Below, piece by piece: positions 32,306 through 42,163 of a DNA stretch of 64,000 bases (the first letter of the stretch is position 1; the number at the start of each line of letters is the position of its first letter). Made by a program: the position numbers and the translations under genes. Location: positions 19,946,714 to 20,010,713 of the forward strand of contig OW203721.1 of NCBI GenBank assembly GCA_934045075.1. Direction: 5' to 3'. The notes under the pieces were generated by a model. It was not told where the DNA came from, did no database searches, and was given only the letters and a program-made list of their open reading frames with translations. Origin of the DNA: Yponomeuta sedellus. Its lineage: Eukaryota > Arthropoda > Insecta > Lepidoptera > Yponomeutidae.

Positions 32306-32995
32306 AAACCTATTTAGAGGCTAAAAATTTCACCCATGCCGGGATTCGAACCCGCAACCTCTGGCTATCCGTACCAGCGCTCTACCAATTGAGCCAATGG
32401 GCGACTCACGGCATCAGTGAAATTTCGAACCTCTTTACAATATTCTCTGTATTACGTACAGGCAGCGACATCTGACTTAAGCAAATTGCATTACTTACAG
32501 CCCCGACTACCTACTTTGCAGTTAGGTTTAACATCGGAACGATATCACTGTACCCACATGATTACACTATTTTTATTTTTAATGCACTAACCCCGAATCC
32601 CGGCTTGGGTGAAATTTTTAGCCTCTAAATAGGTTTTTAAATTTGTTCCTTAGCACGGGTTAGTGCATTAAAAATAAAAATAGTGTAATCATGTGGGTAC
32701 AGTGATATCGTTCCGATGTTAAACCTAACTGCAAAGTAGTTAGTTGGGGCTGTAAGTAATGCAATTTGCTTAAGTCAGATGTCGCTGCCTGTACGTAATA
32801 CAGAGAATATTGTAAAGAGGTTCGAAATTTCACTGATGCCGTGAGTCGCCCATTGGCTAAATTGGTAGAGCGCTGGTACGGATAGCCAGAGGTTGCGGGT
32901 TCGAATCCCGGCATGGGTGAAATTTTTAGCCTCTAAATAGGTTTTTAAATTTGTTCCTTAGCACGGGTTAGTGCATTAAAAATAAAAATAGTGTA
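32306..32995 (-). mobile_element. Composite tRNA-like retroposon 2 (inverted dimer), 12-bp TSD
   Basis: ACAGAGTATTGT flanks it at 32294-32305 and 32996-33007. The left half (32306 to about 32592) is an inverted copy of the tRNA-like unit (32332-32402), linker and AT-rich arm. The right half (about 32593-32995) holds a stub of a tRNA-like 3' end (CCGAATCCCGGCTTGGGTGA), arm, linker, a forward unit (32848-32918) and the arm again. Read on the minus strand, its two termini equal those of composite 1, so the same kind of molecule inserted twice in opposite orientation. The forward unit has a D-stem change (GGCTAAATTGG). Confidence 0.85.
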
Positions 32996-33007
32996 ACAGA
33001 GTATTGT

Positions 33008-34644
33008 TTCAACGCTACCTTTTAAATGTTACATTATCCAGGGTTACCTCGAAACCTCTTTACAAAATATCAGGATTTACATAGTCGTAGAAAAGTACAA
33101 ATAACGAACACTAATTGAAGTTTAGACGTACCGAACACTTCACTTCTCAGTTTCCTTATAATTTCATTTACATGAGCAATTTTTTTTAGTACTCAATTGT
33201 ACTTGCAAATGTTTTATTTTTTGCGATTGTGGATTTTTATTTCGTATACTTTACTTCTTCACCTACTTGTTTACCCTGTATTTTCGTGGCCATTAGAATA
33301 AATGTCTTGTTTCTTTCAAGTTAAAAAAAGAGATAAAATGTACCAAACCAGCGTGCAGCGTGCATGCAGCGAGCACAAATAAAATATTCATTTAGGGAAC
33401 GAGACTTCTGAGTATCGTGGCAAGTGGCAATATTTTGCCGCTACCGCCGTCTGGCAGACAGGCGTGAGTAAAGAGGTTAAATAAAAAAAGGTTCAGACCT
33501 TTTCGAAGCTGTGGGTCGGTTTTCCATACACATGCACCATAGCAAACAGATACAGTCAGCCACGAAATACTGGCAGTTATATAACTATTGGTGACGTTCG
33601 ATAGCATGTTCTAAGATCAAATAGGGTCACAACAAATGTGCGTATCGCGTGCGTAGGAGCTATTCTCACGATAGTTAGTCTCGCCGAATGAGTGACCTTA
33701 TAGGGGTAAGAAAAAGCTAGGTTGTTTATACACGGTTAAGCTCTATCTAGTCAATGAGTCTAAAAACGTTTTGCATCAAGACATAGTTATAAGAGTATAT
33801 GAAACGGGTCTAATCTCGATTATTTATTAGGTAAAACGTAATTATCTTATTTCCCGACGTTTTGGTAGCGTTATACAGCGTTGCCGTTTAATATATAGCT
33901 ATGTATGAGTATCGCGAATCATTAAGAAGTCCTATAGCATCAAGGCATTTGCAATTAATTGATTGTTTGACTGACAAACCTGTCACTCGCCTATTTATTC
34001 GTTTATCCCTGGATAATTATTTATCTATTTCTTTACTTATACAGTGATTTGGCGTGAATCGATATAAGGATGTTGTTGACTTTCAAAGTAATAGTTAAGT
34101 TCTGAATAGTCTCCTTATTTCAACCTGAAATGCGAAAACAACATCTTATCGAACCGTGGCAGATTCAATGTGCGCGTGAGTCATTGCGATCGGTTTGTAC
34201 TTAGTAGGCGATGTATTTATAGCATATTTTCATTTTCCTAGCCAAGTAAACAATGTGGAAATTAAAGGAAACCGCCAGTTTTTCGGTCCAGAATGATATG
34301 TAAATAAAAACTTTATTGATAGTTACATGGTTGAATTTATATTGACTTTCTACTGTAATAACTTGATAACACATTCAAAACATTTGAGGCTGGACCAGCG
34401 GAGTCGTTATGAAAAACAGCCAAGTCCGAGTCGATCTCGCGTATGGAAGGTTCTGTACCACGTTAAATATAGTATATTTCTTTAGTTTACGTTGGCAGCG
34501 GCCTTTTACAATTTCGTTTAAATGATTTTTGCATTTTTAGTAATGTAGTATTTAGCAGTACATTATTATTTAGAAATTTTATATTCACGATGTTTTATGA
34601 ATAACACTACGACCTGGCCAAGTTGTGTTTACAGAAAGAAAATG
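33008..34644. other. Unassigned region with two repeat fragments
   Basis: GTATCGTGGCAAGTGGCAAT near 33413 belongs to the repeat end preceding the TATG microsatellite at 37.7 kb. GGGTCTAATCTCGATTATTT and TTTCCCGACGTTTTGGTAGC near 33810-33875 belong to a family with copies at 37300-37445 and 60130-60245. No coding gene is seen. Confidence 0.45.
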
Positions 34645-34657
34645 CACAAGTCACTAT

Positions 34658-35030
34658 CGGTTTCAACCCTGTATGTCCCCACTCTTAGGGCACGGGTCTC
34701 TTTCTGCATCGCAGGAAGGTTAGGCCGTACTCCACCACGGGAGCCAAGTCAGGGTCGGTGGAGGTTTGTAAGACAGTGGCGGGCCTTACTGTCAAAAGTT
34801 ATCAAGCCGCCCCCGCCCATAAGGCCTCTAACATGGCTTAACGACTGCCATTACATGACAGCCGGCACCAGCGGCTTAGCGTGCCTTGCGAAGCATGGAA
34901 GCGCTCGGAAAAATCCCACTAGTTCTAGTAACGGGACGGTCACCCATCCTGCACCTGACCGCGCCTGTTGTTGCTTAACTCGAGTGATTGATTCCAATCA
35001 CTCGGATCGACTAGGCCAAGAGCGCTTCGT
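34658..35030 (-). mobile_element. 5S-like SINE, full length with 13-bp TSD
   Basis: CACAAGTCACTAT flanks it (34645-34657 and 35031-35043). On the minus strand it begins GAAGCGCTCTTGGCCTAGTC and includes the GTGATTGGAATCAATCAC hairpin, GAGTTAAGCAACAACAGGCG and GCAGGATGGGTGACCGTCCC. A small GCCCCC duplication lies in the body (near 34810). Confidence 0.9.
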
Positions 35031-35261
35031 CACAAGTCACTATGAAAACAACGAAATCGGTCGAGTGTGGCTTTAAGATTTCAAAAGTTCCTTCGACTTC
35101 TCCAGGATCTCATCGCCAGGACTTGATGATTATGGAGCCATCTGTGAACCAGGGGTGTTCAAACTAAAAAATAATTTTTCAAATAGATCCACGCGTCTTT
35201 GAGTATTCCGAGTAAATATAAAAAAAATAAGAGAATCCGTAGAATTGAAAACCTCCTGTTT

Positions 35262-35600
35262 TTATCATCATAAACCCATTATGACCCCACCGAGGGGCAC
35301 TGGTCTCTTCCCTGAGGAAGGTATAGGCCATACTCTACCACGGGGCCAAGTCCGGATTGGTGGAGGCTTACAAGGCTGGTCTTACTGTCACAAGTTTTCA
35401 AGCCGCCCTAAGGCCTCTCTGACTTGGCTTAACGACTGCCATATATCGACGGCAGCCGGCACCAGCAGCTTAACATGCCTTGCGAAGCACGGAATCGCTC
35501 GGAAAAATGCCACTAGCGTTAGTCATAGACGGTTTACCCATCCATGCACTGAAAGCGCCCTGTGTTGCTTAACCTTCGTAATCGTTTAAGATCACTTAGG
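35262..35600 (-). mobile_element. 5S-like SINE, diverged (CTCGGTGGGG subfamily)
   Basis: It is read on the minus strand. The head is degraded (AAGGTTAAGCAACACAGGGC) but the body and 3' end match. The tail is CCATTATGACCCCACCGAGG on the plus strand preceded by ATCATCATAAA. It shares CTCGGTGGGG and a GATGAT-type tail with 7455-7602 and 51761-51911, so at least two subfamilies exist. Confidence 0.8.
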
Positions 35601-36650
35601 CACCTGTTTTGAAGTGGGTCAATAAAAATACACAGGCACGGGCCAGACGTAATCCACATTCTGACGTAGATCGATACAAGTGAGGCCCACTGGACTGGAC
35701 ATTCATTGATTTTTTTTTATGAATTATATTATTTGCTCGAGGATAACCGGTCGCCGGCCGGTCTCTTCCTGAAGCCCTCGCACCCGGATGGCCGCAAATG
35801 CTAATGGCTGATGTAAAAAACGTCACAAACATCTCTCAAGCAAGTGAGAGGTATGCGGTCGACTCGATACTCGTTTCTGGTTCACTATTTACCTTTGTTA
35901 TCGGCTAATTAAATGCGAACAGCTTTTTACATTCGTTTAAATAGAGACAGTCCAAGAAATCTACTTAGAGAAACAAGAAAAAATAACTGTCAGGGGTTTC
36001 TTGATGAATAAAAAGCATGCTTTTCTAGACGTGTTTACCAACCAGTGCAGTCATTTATCACGCCTGCTCTACAGAGAACTGCCAAATTCCCAATATTTAG
36101 GTCAGTTTTTAAACGCTAACGTCGCTGTTACTTGAGTCTCAGTGTACAAGAAGTGAAATGAGGTGTGACGTATCTAAATACCTCAAGGTAACTGTCACTA
36201 AGTGAGAGTCGTCGATAAGCTGTAAATAAATGAGATAATCGAGCGCGCAGCCAGCTCGAAACCAAACAAGGCGATAAAGAAATACTCGTAGTTAGCCCGC
36301 TGACGAGTCAAGTTGCCTCACGAGGCACATTCCTAGATAATTCCCAACACACGTGGCTCAATTAAAAAAGTGCGAGACAACGAAAGGGCACAACGCGCCC
36401 TTATTTACTCCTTTATGTTACTTTGAGTACAGTCGACAGCACATCACCCTATACGTTTTAGTTGCAGTCATTTAACTCAGCCGGTAAACTTTCGGCTCGG
36501 GTCTAAATTTATAATTGCCGAGATGTCGCCGTCAACGGAATCGTTGTGGAGGACATCATCATCAACAGTTGCAAAGTCGCCCGTAATACGACGGAGTAGA
36601 GTGCATGGATGTATTGGATGTTGTGCCGTCGACTGTAAAATATATTATTT
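35601..36650. other. No recognised gene
   Basis: GGTCGCCGGCCGGTCTCTTC near 35747 and the surrounding 90 bases look like an old repeat piece. The remainder has no coding or structural signal I can support. Confidence 0.35.
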
Positions 36651-36905
36651 AGTCGTCGTCAGGCTACACTAGTCCACTGCTGGACATAGCTCTCCCCTAA
36701 AGAGCGCCACGTTGTGCTCTCATATGGGGTAATGCCCATAATCCCCACGCTGGGCATGCGGGTTGGGGATCGCAGTTCGGTGGAATTGTACTGCAGGGGG
36801 CGCTGCTGCCCGCCCCCCGGTTTGTGTCCCTTAGTCGCCTTTTACGACACCCGCGGGAAGAATTGGGTCGGTGCTATTCTCTAGGCCGACACCACACAGC
36901 AGTAT
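36650..36905 (-). mobile_element. Non-LTR retrotransposon 3'-end fragment
   Basis: It contains GTCGTCGTCAGGCTACACTA, GTCCACTGCTGGACATAG, GATCGCAGTTCGGTGGAAT, GTCGCCTTTTACGACACCCG and GGTCGGTGCTATTCT. The same words appear at 40265-40445 (CTGCAGTACAATTCCACC, CCAGCGTGGGGATTATGGGC). These are 3' ends typical of lepidopteran LINEs, and no reading frame is preserved. Orientation is inferred from the TCTTCTTC-type tail. Confidence 0.6.
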
Positions 36906-37119
36906 ACACCGACACAAACATATTATTTAGTAATGTTAAGTAATATAATATTTGTAAAACATAACATTACTTAGATTTAAGAAATCATGTTGAATTCTTT
37001 TCTCTGGTTGTGCATAAAAGTGTTCCATCTATAATCTAATAATCTCGTTTGTTCGTCATCAAACTCCTTCTACACGGCTTCACCGATATTTTGTGTATAT
37101 TAAGGTAGGTCTTACCATA

Positions 37120-37290
37120 GATCGTAGGCTAATTAAAATGGCAAAACCACATCGTGCTGTTATATTTTTCAAATGCGACCCAAAAATTATTTATGTTATA
37201 AATTTAATGTCACAATCTAGTTATTTTCTACCCCAACCTAATATAAGCTACTCGAAACACTAATCCTGCGCAGACGAAGTCGCGGGCACC
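37120..37290 (+). repeat. Interspersed repeat ending GACGAAGTCGCGGGCACCAG
   Basis: TCAAATGCGACCCAAAAATT, CTAATATAAGCTACTCG and ATCCTGCGCAGACGAAGTCG match 9945-10080 in inverse. It ends CAGCTAG|T, a possible Helitron-like 3' end (CTAG). No hairpin proves this. Confidence 0.45.
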
Positions 37291-37294
37291 AGCT

Positions 37295-37450
37295 AGTTAT
37301 ATATAAATCGGGTCTAATCCCGCACTCCGTAACCGCGAACCCGCAAAGAGAACTTTCGGGAATTAAGGTAATTACATTGTACCTAATGAATAATCGGCTT
37401 AGACCCGTTTTATACACAATTATTATGTATGAACATCGCGAGTCAATTAA
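37295..37450 (-). repeat. Interspersed repeat (TCGGGTCTAATC family)
   Basis: AATCGGGTCTAATCCCGC, GGGAATTAAGGTAATTAC, TACCTAATGAATAATCGG and CTTAGACCCGTTTTATA form a partly self-inverse block related to 33800-33935 and 60130-60245. No coding content. Confidence 0.45.
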
Positions 37451-37639
37451 TAATACCTTATTTTCTTCATATACTGAAAATCTGTTAGTGAGCTTTATTC
37501 TCCAAACACCAGACAAGCAGTAGTGTAACTTAAGTTTGCCGGCAAAAGAAATGTTCTTTGATGCAGGCTAAATGCGTTGAAAAAAAAAATTTCACAGCAA
37601 CCGGAACCGGCGCGTGCGTGCCCGCAACGACTTACGATC

Positions 37640-37891
37640 GTCGATGAAGCGAAGGTGATCTGTCAGGATCGTGGCAAGTGGCAGTCCCTGGTCTCTGCCC
37701 ACCCCTCTAGGATACTAGCGTGAGGTTATGTATGTATGTATGTATGTATGTATGTATGTATGTATGTATGTATGTATGTATGTATGTATGTATGTATGTA
37801 TGTATGTATGTATGTATGTATGTATGTATGTATGTATGTATGTATGTATGTATGTATGTATGTATGTATGTATGTATGTATGTATGTATGT
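37640..37891 (+). repeat. Retroposon 3' end with (TATG)n microsatellite, about 41 units
   Basis: GATGAAGCGAAGGTGATCTG, GATCGTGGCAAGTGGCAGTC, CTGGTCTCTGCCCACCCC and TAGCGTGAGGT lead directly into an uninterrupted TATG run at 37727-37891. The same leader, inverted and with only a short tail, lies at 60300-60380, so the microsatellite grew from a retroposon tail. Because 4 is not a multiple of 3, all frames of the run are open as YVCM or HTYI repeats, which are not genes. Confidence 0.9.
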
Positions 37892-38344
37892 TCACGGCAC
37901 TGATGCTCCTTGCTTCCTCTGAGATGTCTTGTTAAATTATGTTACTAATTTAAAATTTGTGTAGTTTAAAAGCGATATTCTGAGCTTTGCACATCTTTTT
38001 GCAATAGAATAATTTTAATATAAATTTCTTAATTTTGCTCACCACGTCAGTTGCGTTGTCGAGTATCAAATTAAACTCTGATTTTTTATTCCGTAAGAAT
38101 TGATACGGAATTTATTACATTATTATTATTAGAAAATCTCTCCACCGAAAACGGAAAATATTTGACCCATTTTGAGGCCAATACGAAATACAAGTAAAAT
38201 GCTTGATATTATTTTATGTTTACACTACAAAAGTCAAGAAATGATAGCAGTCAGAAATGTACGGAATAAAAAATCTAAGTATAGTTTATTTGACAAGGTG
38301 ACGTGGACAAGAGCTGGTTACTTCTAGAAAATACGTACTACGTG

Positions 38345-38621
38345 TTGACTGTTTGTGTCAGTGCTCGGCGGAGGTGGGGGGCGGCTCCGCCGGACTGAAC
38401 GGGCGCTCCGGGGCTGCGCGGGCGCCGCGGCTACAACCAGACCAGAGCGTAAGCGCGGGGCCAGAGCGCCAGCTCGCACAGCTCTTAGGACTGACTCTTT
38501 TAGCCTCCTAAGCCCTGGAGGTAACAATTACTTCAAGTCTTCTAAAACTACGATTTTGACGAACTTTTTCTTCTCGTTGTTCAAAAAATTATGAGGACAA
38601 TATTGGAACTGGAACAGTAAG
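38345..38621 (+). promoter_or_regulatory. GC-rich candidate promoter and first exon
   Basis: 38360-38480 is strongly GC- and CpG-rich (GGCGGCTCCGCCGG, GCGCGGGCGCCGCGGC) in AT-rich surroundings, after TGTGTCAGTGC, which is close to the insect initiator. Downstream, ATGAGGACAATATTGGAACT at 38591 runs into GGAACA|GTAAGTT, a good splice donor at 38617. This could be the 5' end of a gene whose other exons lie outside the window; I find no matching acceptor or domain here. It remains speculative. Confidence 0.3.
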
Positions 38622-38726
38622 TTTTTTGGCCTTCCTACTAAATCATTGGGTGTGAATTGAGAAAGTTATTCGTGATGTCCTATTTCTAGGACGCCAAGGC
38701 TTAGGAGGTTAACATGCGGTTTGTGG

Positions 38727-38950
38727 TGGTAGCAGAGCGGTAGAACGTCAGGCTTCTCAATCGTGAGGTCGTGGGCTCGAATCCCGTCATCGACCAATGT
38801 CTTTGTTATCTAAGTTATGTACATTTGTAAATTATAGTAGCAATATCACTCGCTAGCGGTGAAGGAAAACGTCGTGAGGAAACCCTAGTGTCTAAAGTGT
38901 TAACAACCTCAGCGCTTGCTACATAGAATCGCCCAACTAAGTGCGAAGAA
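38727..38950 (+). mobile_element. tRNA-headed SINE (GTGAAGGAAAACGTCGTGAGG family)
   Basis: It has box A GTGGTAGCAGAGCGG, box B GTGGGCTCGAATCCCG, GTACATTTGTAAATTATAGT, AGCAATATCACTCGCTAGCG, GGAAAACGTCGTGAGGAAAC, CTCAGCGCTTGCTACATAG. Related copies lie at 40885-41215, 59273-59531 and 59727-59850. Confidence 0.8.
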
Positions 38951-38958
38951 TCTTTACG

Positions 38959-39112
38959 ATGTTATTTATATAAAAACACGACTCCTCTAAAGCAATCCTT
39001 AGATTTATGTAATCTATATATATACGTTCTTTTCTAGTAAAATACCCACCACAGACTATTTTAATCACCCGTTTTCAAGTGTTTTAAGGAGTCGTGTTTT
39101 TATAAATAAGAC
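38959..39112. mobile_element. 154-bp MITE (GTCTTATTTA family)
   Basis: Left GTTATTTATATAAAAACACG followed by ACTCCT is the inverse of the right AGGAGTCGTGTTTTTATAAA followed by TAAGAC. The interior holds CCACCACAGACTATTTTAAT. Relatives lie at 8931, 47275 and 61225, and a lone right end is near 10960-10985. Confidence 0.8.
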
Positions 39113-39274
39113 CTTTATAATGTAAACGTTCTGAAGCACCGGCAGCGGCAATTTTTTTCGCGCTTTTGCGAGTAAGCGCTCGCAAGTGCGGTCAGTGGAT
39201 TAGATAAGTAGTCTTCACGCGGTCTTTAAGTTTAGTGTAAATTTGTCAGTGGAAATGTCTACACGAGGTACCTA

Positions 39275-39420
39275 GATAGATAGAGAACGCTTTATTGTAC
39301 ATAAAAAAAGAAATTAAACAGATATTTCTTAAACTAAGAGTACAGACGGCGGCCTATTCAGTAAAAATGTGATCTGCCGGTTTCAATAAGGCGCTCTGCT
39401 TCCCCAGTTATCTTTAAAAA
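39275..39420 (-). mobile_element. Non-LTR retrotransposon 3'-end fragment
   Basis: GATAGATAGAGAACGCTTTA, TTGTACATAAAAAAAG and AGACGGCGGCCTATTCAG form the inverse of the 39585-39800 fragment's end (ATAAGGCCGCC...). A similar piece is at 48895-49000. No coding sequence is left. Confidence 0.55.
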
Positions 39421-39584
39421 TAAGGTGTATGCTTTGTAATTATCAATCTAATTATTTAATTTTGTTATTGTTTTTCTCAATGTAGGTATGTCTTTCTTTT
39501 TTTTCTCTTGCGGAACTTTATTGTAAATAATGTAAGTTTGTGTATGTTTATAATAAATTGTTTTATGTATTATATTTATAATAT

Positions 39585-39800
39585 GTTATGGTTTATGTAA
39601 GTGTATTATTTTTAAGTATAAGTATGTATATCAATATTTATATTTGCACCTTCAGCAACTCTCCATCGTGGGTAGCCTGGAAGAAATTGCTCTAAGCAAT
39701 AAGGCCGCCAATTGTACTGTATCTTTGTAATTATGTTTTGTTTGTTTTTTCCTGGTGTACCATAAAGAATATTTTTATCTTATCTTATCTTCACATGAGG
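39585..39800 (+). mobile_element. Non-LTR retrotransposon 3' end with TTATC tail
   Basis: CTCCATCGTGGGTAGCCTGG, AAGAAATTGCTCTAAGCAAT, AAGGCCGCCAATTGTACTGT and GTGTACCATAAAGAATAT, then ATCTTATCTTATCTT. I recognise this as the 3' untranslated end of a common lepidopteran LINE (Jockey-like is likely). Only the 3' untranslated part is present. Confidence 0.6.
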
Positions 39801-40259
39801 GCACGTCGTGTTTGTACTGTGGTCGTTTTCTAGTCATCAATATGAACTTTTACTATAAGAACGAGCTCGAAACCGCGGAAAAATAACAAATGTTCTAATA
39901 ATGAAGCTTGATTATAATTTAAATTAAATTTCAGTGTAATGACAAGTAAATACAGTTCATATGTTAAAATAGAGCCTTGTGGATCTTGGGCATGCAAAAA
40001 TACATTGATTCAAGATACCCAGTATGATACCAATATTTCAACAACACGGGTTGGAATTTAATTTTATGAATTTTAGGAGCTTGCTTTTTAGGCGTATTGC
40101 AAGAAGGATTACATTGGTATTAACGAGTAAAAGGTTATAATGAAAAGGTTTATATGTGTCTAAGGATGAGTGACGGATGTCACTGACTCACAAAGAGAAA
40201 ATTTATAAATTTGCTGATTATTTAATATTATGGTATTATTTGCATTAGTCCACTATTAA
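39801..40259. other. No recognised feature
   Basis: AT-rich sequence without a supported gene or repeat boundary. Confidence 0.35.
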
Positions 40260-40445
40260 TTAGTACCCAAGTAGGCACCTTCGCCCCCTGCAGTACAATT
40301 CCACCAAACTGCGATCCCCAACACGAATGCCCAGCGTGGGGATTATGGGCATTACCCCCCAATGATGGCACAACCTTGCGCTTTGGCGCTCATTAGGGGA
40401 GTGCTATGTCCAGCAGTGGACTAATACAGCCTGAAGAAGAGGTAC
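40260..40445 (-). mobile_element. Non-LTR retrotransposon 3'-end fragment
   Basis: CTGCAGTACAATTCCACC, AACTGCGATCCCCAACACG, GGCGCTCATTAGGGGAGTGC and GTCCAGCAGTGGACTAATAC, then AGCCTGAAGAAGAGG. It is the inverse arrangement of 36650-36905, with a GAAGA tail. Confidence 0.6.
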
Positions 40446-40884
40446 CTTCATAATGGTCCTTTGGCCGGATGTCAGTGAGTGACACCCGTCATTCATAATC
40501 TATGGATCTGTGTAATTTAGATTTGTATGTACAACAAACGGGTTTCTAACAATCTTTTGGAAAGTTACTCAGTTACATAAGGGGACTTCATGGTATGATG
40601 ACATGATATGAATCTGTAAAGATGGATAAAGCGGCAGATGTAAATTCGCAGAGCTCTATAAATTCGCGACTGCGGCACGCGGGTGACACGCGTGTTGCAA
40701 GCAATCTGTGAAATTTCGCTACGCAGAGCATCGCGGAAGGGATTTGTCAATGGGCGTTTTTTTCACGTCCGCCGGTGGGTGTGAAATTTTCTATAGTGCC
40801 TGTTAGATTGACCGACAAACGAAAATTGTACGCCTAGATAGACACAAACAACAAAAGAAATGTTTTTTGTTTATTACGCCACGT

Positions 40885-41215
40885 GACTAGAGCGGTGGTA
40901 ACGGAGCGGTGGAACGTTGGCTTCTCGATCGGGAGGTCAGGTTGGAATCTCGGCATGTTTCCACTTTGTTTTTTAATTTATATCATTTGTGAAGTTATAG
41001 TGGTAATCGATATCAACCCTCGTAAGTCCCCACTGTTGGGGCACGGGTCTCTTCCTGCATTGCAGGAAGGTTAGGCCATACTCTACCACGGGGGTCAAAT
41101 CCGGGTAAGTGGTAATACCACTCGCTAACTGTGAAGGAAAACATTATAAAGAAACCCTAGTATCTAAAGTGTTTACGTACGTCAGCAGCGCTTGCTACTT
41201 ACAGTGGCCTACCTA
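40885..41215 (+). mobile_element. tRNA-headed SINE interrupted by a 5S-like SINE
   Basis: The head is AGAGCGGTGGTAACGGAGCG with CTTCTCGATCGGGAGGTCAG (decayed box B TTGGAATCTCG). The body is TATCATTTGTGAAGTTATAG, then after the insertion ACCACTCGCTAACTGTGAAG and CAGCGCTTGCTACTTACAG. It matches 38727-38950 once the 100-base insertion at 41008-41107 is removed. Confidence 0.8.
41008..41107 (-). mobile_element. 5'-truncated 5S-like SINE with 9-bp TSD
   Basis: AGTGGTAAT flanks it (40999-41007 and 41108-41116). The plus strand reads CGATATCAACCCTCGTAAGT, CCCCACTGTTGGGGCACGGG, TCTCTTCCTGCATTGCAGGA, and ends at CAAATCCGGGTA. Only the last 100 bases of the element were copied, typical of incomplete reverse transcription. 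Confidence 0.88.
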
Positions 41216-41545
41216 TGAGACTAACGGCCGAATACTCAAACGTCATTCAAATATTTAAAGGCATCTTAAGTAATTGACAAGCCGTTAAACACAAAATTCG
41301 TATACACAAACGTTAGTTAAAAGCTTGTGTTAAATTTAAGTGGAACACAAAATAACTGGCAGTTAAACATCACTCAGCGGAAAATTCGTATACTCGAACG
41401 CAACTTAGCGCGATATATCTGTCAAATGGGCTGTCAAATCGAGTTGAGTAGGCGTTACAAATGAAAGTGGTCGCGAGGACCTTCAAATCGTAAAAAAGTT
41501 GTAATATCAGTGAACTTATGTGAAAAACAATGTCCTTATCATGTC

Positions 41546-41810
41546 GAGGAAGGGCCTAATGTGCCCCGAAGAAATGAGGCAATGTTAAATGGTTTCGAGT
41601 ATTATAATGAAACAGACTTCCATGCGCGGTTCCGGCTGTCGAAAGAGACGATATTATATTGGAGTCTGTCCGTCTTTTGACATACAATCCAACCAGTTAC
41701 AAGGAGTAATAGATCCAAACAGCCAGTGGACCAAATTTTAATAACCCTGCGTTATTAATATTAATATTATGCTACTGGCATAATAATAATTCTCATTCAA
41801 TTCTTGTTTA
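41546..41810 (+). pseudogene. Harbinger transposase N-terminal remnant
   Basis: A 44-codon open piece (41546-41677, stop TGA at 41678) contains YYNETDFHARFRLSKETILY, which resembles the DF..RFRLSK.TV.. start of Harbinger transposases. A shifted frame downstream has QPVDQILITLRY, and a later YYATG, matching the conserved ITLRYYATG stretch. The catalytic part (expected DDE residues) is absent. The element is therefore non-autonomous and the coding region has decayed by stop, frameshift and internal loss. Confidence 0.7.
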
Positions 41811-41889
41811 TATTAGTATTTATCAGGGAATAGCTTTAAAAAACCGCAATACCGCAATGTTTTTATTGTGGTAGACTTTTCAAATGTCA

Positions 41890-42163
41890 TTGGTGAGATG
41901 GCCCTAACGTTTCGTTCTACGACAATATAAGATATTATTATTACAACATTAAACATTTTGCTCTGTACAAAACGAGGTAATAATAATTTAAGTTTGTTTC
42001 ATAAATCATATTATGATTTATTTTATTTGGTGAGATGGCCCTAACGTTTCGTTCTACGACAATATAAGATATTATTATTACAACATTAAACATTTTGCTC
42101 TGTACAAAACGAGGTAATAATAATTTAAGTTTGTTTCATAAATCATATTATGATTTATTTTAT
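41890..42163 (+). repeat. 137-bp perfect tandem duplication inside the Harbinger relic
   Basis: TTGGTGAGATGGCCCTAACG starts at 41890 and 42027. The two copies read identically through ATCATATTATGATTTATTTT. Confidence 0.95.

Noticed and set aside
31422..32918. Functional tRNA genes
   Set aside because: The cloverleaf-like units are parts of repeated elements with shared flanking arms, lack a confident anticodon loop (no T at position 33), and recur in inverted copies.
37720..37935. Small proteins of YVCM or HTYI repeats
   Set aside because: Pure translation of a TATG microsatellite.
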